From CAYOCE01 sp964402405 (GTDB lineage Bacteria > Pseudomonadota > Alphaproteobacteria > UBA7879): a stretch of 34,632 nt of DNA. The stretch lies in assembly GCA_964402405.1 (NCBI GenBank), contig CAYOCE010000011.1:1-34632 (forward strand). The letters run 5' to 3'. The notes beneath the pieces are model-generated. The model searched no databases, was not told the DNA's origin, and was given only the letters and a program-made list of their open reading frames with translations. A program made the position numbers and the translations under genes. Below are positions 24,686 to 33,200 of the stretch, piece after piece (positions within the stretch are counted from its first letter, which is position 1; each line of letters starts with the position of its first letter).

Positions 24686-25588
24686 ATGATTATAAAAGCC
24701 ATGATGTTTCTACTGATTGTTTTTAGTTCACCCACAGCTTTTGCCAAAACAAGGTCTACGGCATCAGATACGGTGACGGCAAAAAGTATTTATGCACAAA
24801 TAAAAGCCACCCATATGGTTGCACAACATCATTATGAAAATAATAATCTTTCCTACTCAGGTATTAACGTTAGCAACGCATGTACCCTAAAAAATATCCC
24901 TGTTGTGTGTGGCAGTAATTCCAGTAGGTTTGGAATTTCTAGAAATGGCACGTATTCTGTAACCAGTAGCTCCGGTGGGGCACAAGTAAGCATTAGATTG
25001 GATAGAATAACCTATCCAATAGGTCGTATACTTGAAGCACAATTTAGAAATGATCCTTTTTGCTCTGCACAATATAATTCTGGAGTTATAACAGCTACGT
25101 GTAGAGCAGTAGGTAAAAGTAATGCTAATCTAGCTACCTGTAATAGTGCCTGTAGTGGGGCAACGAGTGATAAGACAGGACGTGCCTTTGTCACCTGCCT
25201 GCAAAACGCCGCTTGTATTGCTGCGGGCATTACAGCAAGTACGGATGACACGGATTATGCCTCATCTAATTTGGGTAGCATCAGCAACGTTAGTAGCTAT
25301 TCGAATTTGAATGCAGGGGTTACTATTTTTGGCTATGTTAATAGCTGTCATAGTGCTATTGTAGCCAATATTCATGGGGATATAGAGAACGATGACCTTT
25401 TTACTCATGCCATAATATACCATACAGGCCAATATGGTATGCCTACTAACAGCAATTGCAACCAGATGCTTATCCAGGGATCTGATAGCTCTCAGGAAAT
25501 TCATCTTGGATGGCTTAGCAACAGTGAGGCTGCCTTTCATCACTGGTGTGACTATTGGGGTGGCCAATGTTATCTTGAGCTGGCATAA
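24686..25588 (+). CDS. Cysteine-rich exported protein of unknown function
   Basis: The 300-residue product has a signal peptide (MIIKAMMFLLIVFSSPTAFA, cleavage before KTRS). The mature part holds twelve cysteines, enough for six disulfides, spread over two blocks (for example ACTLKN, VVCGSN, DPFCSA and TATCRA, then HWCDYW and QCYLEL), and is rich in Ser, Asn and Thr. The first part, YAQIKATHMVAQHHYENNNLSYSGI, faintly recalls the soluble head of pilin-like proteins, but there is no prepilin peptidase site. It is inserted 17 bases after tkt and 27 bases before gap, in the same direction, so it is likely read from the tkt transcript. I recognise no family. Confidence 0.7.
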   Translation: MIIKAMMFLLIVFSSPTAFAKTRSTASDTVTAKSIYAQIKATHMVAQHHYENNNLSYSGINVSNACTLKNIPVVCGSNSSRFGISRNGTYSVTSSSGGAQVSIRLDRITYPIGRILEAQFRNDPFCSAQYNSGVITATCRAVGKSNANLATCNSACSGATSDKTGRAFVTCLQNAACIAAGITASTDDTDYASSNLGSISNVSSYSNLNAGVTIFGYVNSCHSAIVANIHGDIENDDLFTHAIIYHTGQYGMPTNSNCNQMLIQGSDSSQEIHLGWLSNSEAAFHHWCDYWGGQCYLELA

Positions 25589-25615
25589 TATTACGGATAA
25601 GCAAAGGAGAAAATA

Positions 25616-26620
25616 ATGGTAACAACAGTTGCAATTAATGGGTTTGGGCGTATTGGCCGATTGGTATTTAGGGCGCTATTGGAAAGTGGCCGTACGGATA
25701 TAAAGGTGGTGGCGATTAATGATTTGGCCGCCCCCGAAGTTTCAGCCCATTTGCTGAAGTATGATTCCATTCATAAAACCTTACCCGAGGGAGTCACGTT
25801 GGAAGGTAATATGCTGAAAGTGATGGGCCACCATGTTCAAATGTTGTGTGAGCGCGATGCTACCAAGCTTCCCTGGGGCGAGTTAAAGATAGATGTGGTC
25901 CTGGAATGTTCAGGGGCATTTACAGAACGGGATAAGGCGTCCTTACATCTGACAGCGGGCGCTAAAAAGGTCTTGATTTCAGCGCCTGCAACGAATGCTG
26001 ACAAAACAGTTGTCTACGGGGTGAATCATCAAACATTAACGCCTGCGGATACGATTGTTTCCAATGCATCGTGCACCACCAATTGTCTGGCCCCTGTGGC
26101 CATGGTATTGGATCAAGCTATCGGCATTGAGCGGGGGTTTATGACCACGATTCATGCGTATACGGGAGATCAGCATCTAATTGACACAGCCCACAAAGAT
26201 CTGCGGCGGGCGAGGGCAGGGGCTCTGTCCATGATCCCCACCTCCACCGGTGCTGCCAAGGCCTTGGGGTTAGTGCTGCCGAATCTAACGGGTAAACTCG
26301 ATGGGACAGCCATCCGAGTTCCGACGCCTGATGTGTCCTTAGTGGATCTAACTTTTGAATCCTCTCGTCTCACAACAGTGGATGAAATTAATAGTGCTAT
26401 TCAGAAGGCTGCAAGGGGAGGTTTAGAAGGTATTCTGGATGTGAATGCGGCCCCGTTAGTATCCATTGATTTTGTGCACAATCCCCACAGCTCTGTGTTT
26501 GATCTAACCCAAACCTGTGTGATCCAAGGATGTTTCTGCCGGATTCTTTCCTGGTACGATAACGAATGGGGCTTCTCCAACCGCATGCTCGATGTGGCAC
26601 GGGTGATGGGGGAGAAGTAA
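25616..26620 (+). CDS. gap: Glyceraldehyde-3-phosphate dehydrogenase, type I
   Basis: GAPDH oxidises glyceraldehyde-3-phosphate in glycolysis and runs in reverse in gluconeogenesis. The 334-residue protein is full length. Visible are the NAD site NGFGRIG (8-14), the active-site cysteine Cys153 in SNASCTTNCLAP, catalytic His180 (TTIHAYTGDQ) and the C-terminal SWYDNEWGFSNRM. AGGAG lies in front of the ATG. It ends in a strong terminator, so the usual pgk continuation is missing. Confidence 0.97.
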   Translation: MVTTVAINGFGRIGRLVFRALLESGRTDIKVVAINDLAAPEVSAHLLKYDSIHKTLPEGVTLEGNMLKVMGHHVQMLCERDATKLPWGELKIDVVLECSGAFTERDKASLHLTAGAKKVLISAPATNADKTVVYGVNHQTLTPADTIVSNASCTTNCLAPVAMVLDQAIGIERGFMTTIHAYTGDQHLIDTAHKDLRRARAGALSMIPTSTGAAKALGLVLPNLTGKLDGTAIRVPTPDVSLVDLTFESSRLTTVDEINSAIQKAARGGLEGILDVNAAPLVSIDFVHNPHSSVFDLTQTCVIQGCFCRILSWYDNEWGFSNRMLDVARVMGEK

Positions 26621-26630
26621 TCTGAGAACG

Positions 26631-26664
26631 AAATTTCAAAAAAACAGACTTTTTGAAATTTTTT
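26631..26664 (+). terminator. Intrinsic terminator after gap
   Basis: A perfect 12-bp inverted repeat, AAATTTCAAAAA (26631-26642) and TTTTTGAAATTT (26650-26661), with a 7-base loop runs into further T residues. It is 10 bases after the stop. The A-rich left arm also allows it to work from the other side. Confidence 0.88.
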
Positions 26665-26688
26665 ATTAAATTATTTTTTTTACCCCCC

Positions 26689-26716
26689 TTGTAATCTTCG
26701 AAAACAAGGGTATAAA
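26689..26716 (+). promoter_or_regulatory. Probable promoter of the large lipoprotein gene
   Basis: TTGTAA (26689-26694) and TATAAA (26711-26716) are spaced by 16 bases, 40 bases before the ATG. It directly follows the gap terminator, in an AT-rich gap with no other feature. Confidence 0.5.
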
Positions 26717-26755
26717 GAAAATAATTACTTTAATATTTATAGAAAGGATGTCACC

Positions 26756-28477
26756 ATGTTAAAGAAAAAAATGCTCCTAAGTTTAGGATTTTCCGTGTTT
26801 TTACCCCCCCTTGTTTCTTGCTTAAGCTCAAATGAGATTGATTTACAGGGAAATACTTATAGCTCAGCCTCTACAAGTGCGGGACCTGTAAGATCTGAGG
26901 TAGTTAAGAAAACAATAGCACAGGGAGGTGATAGGTGGACAAGTGATGAGGGCCTAGAAAGGTTCGTCTCAGGTGAATTTTTGACTGATTCTGGAAAAGT
27001 CATGACGCCAGATTCTTTTTCTGTAATGTTAAAAGAAAAAAGTGAACAGTTGGTAGACAATGTACTTGAATCTATAAAAATAACAAGAGCGAATTCCAAT
27101 GCAGAAGACAAAGTATCACGCTTGACCGAAGCACAAGAAGCCGGCTTTAAAATGCTTGAAGATTTTGTTAAGAAAAGCAGAGGGATGCTTCCTGCCTTCT
27201 TTGGTCAGCCACAAAATCCTGAAAATGAAGATAGACTTACCGAGCTAAAGAAGCTTTTCTACACTTTCACATCATATTCTGCAAAATCTGAAGCGGAATC
27301 TACAAGACAAGATATAAAGAACCTGCTTATAAAGGATGGACTTATGTCTGTTGTTTCTTTTTTGAATAGATATGAAGAAACAATTCAAGACCCTCTTCAT
27401 AAGGCTTTATTCCTCTTAAGGTGTGCACAATTGCGGGGGTTTGGGGGAGAAGGTAGGGATGTGTTCTTTATACAAACACCTCTTGTTAATTGCCCTGTAT
27501 TTAATAACGACGAAAATAAATTAAAAATAGTACAATTACTTGAAGGAGCTAGAATGTCTTTAAGGGATGTTCCAGAAAGCCGGAGAATTAGCCTAAACCA
27601 TGTTGCTCTTCCAATTGAACCTTTTTTCTCAAATTCGACCCCTTATTCTCCTGGTTTATTAAGAGGATTAATTGACTATAGTCTTTTCCGATTCCATAGA
27701 AGAGCACACCATCAAGTAGAGGCTTTGGACCAGTTGAGGAAGACTTGGGCTTCAATAAACTACGCTTGGGAAAATGATTTTGCCCCTCGTCAAAGTCCTA
27801 CGGAGAAGCTTTATGAGAGCGTAAGATTAAAATTTTTGAAAGCAATGCAATATAGAGGATTGTTTGTTGCTATAGGTGATAAATTTACAGATTCAGATAT
27901 AGAAGACTCATATACAGTTGCAAAAGTTGAAAATGTGGATCTCTTGAAAAATATTTCTTTCGAGGTAAAGAAGATAGTATCAAGAAAAGAATATCTGGAT
28001 ATTAAGGGATTTGAAGAGGATAAATATGAAGGAGACGAAAAAGCTAAGGTCGCTGCACGAGAAGAATTTTTTGCATCTCTTGCGCCAGACAAGCAAGAAA
28101 AAATGAAAGAAAAGGCCAAATTTTTAGGACTGCTTGGCCAAGTGACGTATCAGCTTGCCCGAGTGATGCGTGAACCTACAGATAAAAAAGTCTATTTAGA
28201 GAAAGATCTAAAGAAATTTAAAGAAGCTGCAGCTTTAGTTGAAATCCCAGAGGATCTAGCTGATTTGAATTTTGGTGATAACGACAGGTTTGATTGGATA
28301 AAGTCTATAACGGCTGAGTTAGAGGACGTAAATTTAGCTAAAGACCCACAGGGGCTAGCTAGGGTTAGTGTTGGTCATAACTACACACTTAGCTGGGCAG
28401 AGCCTGTGATGGCTCAATTAAACGCCAACCGAAAGGGTGGAAATTTTAATTCGGAGTTGCTTGCTTCTAATGGTTAA
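26756..28477 (+). CDS. Large exported lipoprotein of unknown function
   Basis: The 573-residue product carries a signal peptide with a lipobox-like end (LPPLVSC, Cys22), so it is probably lipid-anchored in the envelope. The mature chain is mostly predicted helical and hydrophilic, with charged stretches such as EVKKIVSRKEYLDIKGFEEDKYEGDEKAKVA and KEKAKFLGLLGQ, and no recognisable catalytic motif. AAAGGATG before the start serves as the ribosome site. It has its own promoter and lies between gap and tadA on the same strand; tadA follows after 29 bases. It belongs to the group of exported unknown proteins that alternate with core genes in this half of the window. Confidence 0.7.
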   Translation: MLKKKMLLSLGFSVFLPPLVSCLSSNEIDLQGNTYSSASTSAGPVRSEVVKKTIAQGGDRWTSDEGLERFVSGEFLTDSGKVMTPDSFSVMLKEKSEQLVDNVLESIKITRANSNAEDKVSRLTEAQEAGFKMLEDFVKKSRGMLPAFFGQPQNPENEDRLTELKKLFYTFTSYSAKSEAESTRQDIKNLLIKDGLMSVVSFLNRYEETIQDPLHKALFLLRCAQLRGFGGEGRDVFFIQTPLVNCPVFNNDENKLKIVQLLEGARMSLRDVPESRRISLNHVALPIEPFFSNSTPYSPGLLRGLIDYSLFRFHRRAHHQVEALDQLRKTWASINYAWENDFAPRQSPTEKLYESVRLKFLKAMQYRGLFVAIGDKFTDSDIEDSYTVAKVENVDLLKNISFEVKKIVSRKEYLDIKGFEEDKYEGDEKAKVAAREEFFASLAPDKQEKMKEKAKFLGLLGQVTYQLARVMREPTDKKVYLEKDLKKFKEAAALVEIPEDLADLNFGDNDRFDWIKSITAELEDVNLAKDPQGLARVSVGHNYTLSWAEPVMAQLNANRKGGNFNSELLASNG

Positions 28478-28487
28478 GCTATAAAAA

Positions 28488-28508
28488 ATAAAGGATGATA
28501 TCCTTTAT
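28488..28508 (+). promoter_or_regulatory. Hairpin that covers the tadA ribosome site and start codon
   Basis: ATAAAGGAT (28488-28496) and ATCCTTTAT (28500-28508) form a perfect 9-bp inverted repeat with a three-base loop. It contains the AAGGA ribosome site (28491-28495) and the first two bases of the preferred tadA ATG (28507). Folding would block translation initiation. Confidence 0.55.
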
Positions 28509-28959
28509 GAACTTAAAATTTATGGAAATGGCATTAGAGGCAGCACGTCAGGCTGAATCCTTGGGGGATGTTCCCATTGGGGCCGTCTTAGTTGATCCGA
28601 ATGGTGTCGTTCTAGCGGTTGCCGGAAATCGGATCATTCAGGATAACGATCCCACAGCCCACGCAGAAATGGTGGTGTTGCGGGAGGCAGCAAAAAAACT
28701 GAGCACCCCACGCCTTGTGGGGTGCGCGTTATATGTTACTCTCGAGCCTTGTCCCATGTGTGCCCAGGCCATTTCCTTTGCCCGGATCAAGACCCTTTAT
28801 TTTGGGGCGTGGGATCCAAAGGGGGGAGGGGTGGACCATGGTCCACAAATATTCAATCAACCCACCTGCCATCATAAAACGAAATTCTTCGGAGGCATTC
28901 TGGCGGAGGAAAGCCAAACCCTCCTCGAGTCCTTTTTTCAAGAACGCCGAGGAGGGTAA
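28507..28959 (+). CDS. tadA: tRNA(adenine-34) deaminase
   Basis: TadA converts adenosine-34 of tRNA-Arg(ACG) to inosine, needed to read CGN codons. The 150-residue protein has the zinc motif HAE (His52, catalytic Glu54) and PCPMC (Cys82, Cys85). DVPIGAVLVDPNG and the C-terminal LLESFF are also typical. I choose ATG 28507 because AAGGA at 28491-28495 overlaps the other in-frame ATG (28495), which would have no ribosome site and would add four residues (MISF) outside the family pattern. The start lies within the hairpin described separately. It converges on the minus-strand gene at 28980. Confidence 0.93.
   Translation: MNLKFMEMALEAARQAESLGDVPIGAVLVDPNGVVLAVAGNRIIQDNDPTAHAEMVVLREAAKKLSTPRLVGCALYVTLEPCPMCAQAISFARIKTLYFGAWDPKGGGVDHGPQIFNQPTCHHKTKFFGGILAEESQTLLESFFQERRGG
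28918..28957. other. Inverted repeat at the tadA stop codon
   Basis: A perfect 10-bp inverted repeat, ACCCTCCTCG (28918-28927) and CGAGGAGGGT (28948-28957), with a 20-base loop overlaps the last codons and part of the stop codon. No T-run follows on either strand. It sits between two convergent genes and may stabilise or end both transcripts. Confidence 0.45.
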
Positions 28960-28979
28960 CACTAGGCGACTGTCATCAG

Positions 28980-29987
28980 CTATTTATTCGAAGGAATAAC
29001 CCGAACAAGTGCAGGGTCTACTTTATCATCCTCAGCGTGAGTATTAGCGAGAGCCTCTTGTTCCCTATCATAGTTTGCATACATTTCCATTACATGAGCC
29101 TGTAGTTCATCTACAGCTTCGGGAGTGGCAGGTAGATTATTAGAAACATATTGTACAACGCTTTCCTTAAATTCATTACTATAATAAGGTGCAGGTTNNN
29201 NNNNNNNNNNNNNNNNNNNNNNNNNNNNNNNNNNNNNNNNNNNNNNNNNNNNNNNNNNNNNNNNNNNNNNNNNNNNNNNNNNNNNNNNNNNNNNNNNAGC
29301 TTCTTTTATAAGTAGACCCATGGGATCAAAATTGGCAGAAGGTCTAAATTCAATAGTTTGATGTTGAGAATAGGTTATACTTCCTTCAATATAATGAGGC
29401 CTACCTAGAGGGCAAGGGGGAATTGTAGCGGAAGGAAGATAGGCACTACCTATCAAAGGCATCCCCGAGTCATCATATAATCTATATACCATAGATTTGA
29501 TCATCACTTGATAACCATCCCTGATTGCATCCCTAGGAAGAGTATCTTCCTTTAAATGAAGAGTGCCGGGTGTTAAAACAAGTGTTTGATCTTGTTTTTC
29601 CTGGAGCCTGGTAATTAAGTTTTGTATGCCCCTAATTTCATCAGGGCTACTTCCCTTTTTTTTCAGCGCCTCTAGTTTTTCTTCAGATATTCTAAGTAAA
29701 TGAGATTTCTGTTGTTCTAATTGCTTAGTAGCTTTCTCAACTGTAAAACGGTAGAATTCATAGACATTCTGATCAGGCTGTGTCAGCTGATATTCTCTAG
29801 TTGGTTGATCTGGATATTGTACTGTAACGTAAATATCTTCAACTTCTAAAGGTGTTGTAAAAAAGTTTTCAAGCGTAACAACGGTGCGTGAACTTGTTCC
29901 TACACCAGGTTGATTTGATTCCTCCATCGCCCCTACATTAGCAATGAGGGATAAAAATAAACTAGAAAATAATGCGGGTTTTTTCAT
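28980..29987 (-). CDS. Exported protein with a central coiled coil, interrupted by the assembly gap
   Basis: I start it at 29987, giving the signal peptide MKKPALFSSLFLSLIANVGA before MEESNQ, with AAAGGA upstream; an in-frame ATG at 30062 would add 25 residues before the signal. The part before the gap (230 codons) has a beta-rich section (VEDIYVTVQYPDQPTREYQL), a coiled coil at about 90-140 (RISEEKLEALKKKG...IQNLITRLQEKQD) and a further beta-rich section. The part after the gap ends with an acidic tail. The N-run has the standard length of 100 and its real size is unknown, so whether both parts belong to one gene is not certain; the frames happen to fit. No function recognised. Confidence 0.6.
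   Translation of the reverse strand: MKKPALFSSLFLSLIANVGAMEESNQPGVGTSSRTVVTLENFFTTPLEVEDIYVTVQYPDQPTREYQLTQPDQNVYEFYRFTVEKATKQLEQQKSHLLRISEEKLEALKKKGSSPDEIRGIQNLITRLQEKQDQTLVLTPGTLHLKEDTLPRDAIRDGYQVMIKSMVYRLYDDSGMPLIGSAYLPSATIPPCPLGRPHYIEGSITYSQHQTIEFRPSANFDPMGLLIKEAXXXXXXXXXXXXXXXXXXXXXXXXXXXXXXXXXXPAPYYSNEFKESVVQYVSNNLPATPEAVDELQAHVMEMYANYDREQEALANTHAEDDKVDPALVRVIPSNK
29198..29297. other. Assembly gap (100 N)
   Basis: Exactly one hundred unknown bases, the conventional length for a scaffold gap of unspecified size. The missing sequence interrupts the gene at 28980-29987; repeats in that gene could have caused the break. Confidence 0.98.
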
Positions 29988-30200
29988 GAGATATATTCCT
30001 TTTAAGTTAATTAATATTAAGATAATTACTTTCTCGAAATTTTCAAGGGGCTTTTTTTCCATGGCTTATTTCTTTCGCTCTAGATTGATATCTGCCTTCT
30101 CATAAATAAAAGTCTTGCGTATTTTAATAATTATAGCTATCAAATAATTGATCTGAATAATAGATGTTATTAGTATACTGTTTTTTTATAAGGGAATTTC

Positions 30201-33200
30201 ATGAAAAATATTGCAAAGAAGTTTTTTTCCTACATAACGCTGGTTGTATTTCTAAGTCAATCCATAATGACCCAAGTGGTAGCCATGTCAGCTGAGGAGT
30301 TTGCAGACAAATCTCTGCACGCATGGATACCTGTTTCGCTGGCAGAAGGGAACTTTAAAGAATTTGAAGCAAAACGAGCTACGGATGCTGCTGTTGCGGA
30401 TGAAACATTTTTCGATTCATTAATACAAGACGCTGTCGCATCCCAGGATCAAGAAGCTGCGGAATCTCCGGATTGGGATAAATCTCTTGCCACCTTGGCT
30501 TATATTTCCCAGTCTATGAGAGACAAGGATTCAGAAAATGGCTTTGAAAACTTTGATACGTTTTTCCAAGTTAATATCCACAGATTTGACCCAGATTTTC
30601 AAATATTTGCCAATCAGATGAGGACTTTTGTGCGTTGTGTGGAGGAATCCGATAAAGCAGAACGCACCCGTCTTTTGAAGGCGGCCGTAGAGAGTGGCAA
30701 CTTAGGGCAGGGCGTGTTTTTACTTGAGGCCTTTCGCAAAATGAAATGGGATTCTTTTGAAAACCTGAATGCATACACCCAAGACCTTATAACACGCATG
30801 CCAGATTCTCCTTATTTTGATCCCTATAAAAAAGCTCTTAAACTCGAAAGCCAATTAAAACAGCATAAACTTAGGTGGCCTCAAGAAGGCCTTAATTCAG
30901 AATTTCTAGATGCGATGGATCACTCCTTTAAAGATTTATGTGCAGAGAGCCATCAAATAGTGGATTTCATGATGGGAAGATTAAGATTTTCTTTAAATTT
31001 ATTCATAGGATGGGGGCAGGTTTATTCTGTTGATCCTTCTCTTGTGAGAAACGCCCTAATAAACTCTCAACATCCTATTGTTCAGAAAAGGGTGTCCGAG
31101 GCCTTAATAAACTACAATCTATATAGGTTTGGTGGTTGTGACGTGGGCAGTAGTAGGCCTTTTTATGAGTTTGTTAAAAACCTTTTTGAAGGATTAAATA
31201 ATAAGCCTTACTTTATTTTAAAAATGGCGGAGGCTGCAGTAAGATTCCAATTCCATGATCATACCGTTCTTGATATTGATCCTGAGTATCTAAAAGGGGG
31301 GCTAACTGCACTGGCCGACAGTGGCAGCCTTGAAGCACGCGTATTCAGGGCAAAATTAAATATGGGGGGAGATATAAATTCCCTTTTTGAAGAAGTTAAG
31401 AATCTTGAGCCTTCTCCAGAAAAATACGAATTATTACCTTGGGTAGCGGGTTCATCTTACACCAGAGCTACTATTGATCGTTACCGTGCAGTCTTGAGGG
31501 AGCTTAATGAAAACTATCCTCACTCACAAAAGGGGATGCACATATTAGCTTCCTTGGGGGATGCTCCTCATCTAGGTAATGATCAAGATCCTACCGATGA
31601 ACAATGGCGTCAATTACTAGACGAAGTTGTTCAACTTCCATGGGTGACGGAACGAGACAGTGGACCTGATAGATTATTCCAACACTTATTTCCTGCAGTG
31701 TATTCACATCTAGATTTTACCAAGTTGGATCCTGCTGTGGTTAAGGATTATGATGATCAAGCGATTAGAATGATACGTCATTTTATGAGTGTTTGTTATT
31801 ATAGCATGCATTTCAGATCATTTGTGGCCCTTCTAGACAATGATTTTTCACAACTTCCCCCTATGAGCGGTCATTTAAGCGCTGAATTGGGCTATTATTT
31901 GGGAGATGGTTTTGACTATTTAGAAAAATTATTAAATAGACAGTTAGAGAGAAGAAATCAAGTAGCTGAAGAGGTTGCAGAGGGGAGCGGTGCTGTAGTT
32001 GAAGAGATTTCTGGGAATAAAGTAGCAGAAGCCGCTGCGAGGGTTGTTGTACAACGTAAACCAACACCTAATTCTTGTTTTGGATTGCCTGATGAGTTGG
32101 AAAGAATGATTTTATCATTTTTAACCTTAGAGGAGATGCAATTTCCCCGTTCTTTATGGCAAATGAGTCAGGGGTTTGCACGGCGTTTAGAAGAATCCCT
32201 ATATCATCTTCACATTGATGAAACTGTAGGACGACCTATTCAAAATGCTGAGATCTTTGATCTTTTTCCTGGTCTACACTCTTTAAAGATAACAAGATTA
32301 GCAGATTTTAGTCCATTTGGGCTACTGCCTAGATCCTTAAGAGTTATTGATATGAAGAATATTCTTATGAAGCATCCAGTAACAGGCAATATTACCCTGT
32401 GGGGAGATATTTTTCGAATGTTAGATAACGTTGGTGTATTTTTAAATACGGCCCCCACCATATTGGATAGTGTTAGGGATGTTTCTGAATTAACCATACC
32501 TCAAAATCTATGGCAAAGGATGCCCAGAGGACAAGAATCCAGAATTTCTAGATTGAGTATTCTTGGAAATGGGCAAGATATTCCCGTTGCGAATCCTCGC
32601 CAGCCTAGAGTGATGGAAGTGCCAGCCCTAGAGCATCTAGATGTGTCAACCCTCCCGGCAAATCAAGTTCTAGAGGTGTTAGGTGATTTGAATGCGCCTA
32701 ATCTTCCGCTTCTGACGTTGTCAGAAAATGTAGTTTCTATGCCTGCCCTTAGAGATATCCCTCTTTTACGCACAATTTCAATTTTGGAAATTACTCGGGG
32801 AACAGTGGCTTTAACTCGTGAAAATTTAGAATCTCTCTTAAATAAGATGCCCGCCCTAAAAAAGCTTACCCTTGATTGGAGTGGAGATATGACTGCAGAA
32901 GAGGTTTGGGGACTGCTTCCACCTTATCAACTAGAAGAATTAACTATTAGGAACCCTGTTGCTTCATTGCCTATCAATCCACCTCGTACTTTATCTTCCT
33001 TAACAGTCCAACTACAAGATGGAGAAAACTCACACTCTCAAGTTGCTTTGAGGGGTTTGAATGCCCCAAAAATTCAGCCGGTTGTCTTACCACAAGGGGC
33101 AATTTCTCTGGAAGGTGTTCGAAATTTTCGTATTCTAGAGAGAATATCAGAAGTAGAAATCGTAGCTAGAGGAACGCCATTAAGTGCTAAAAATTTACGA

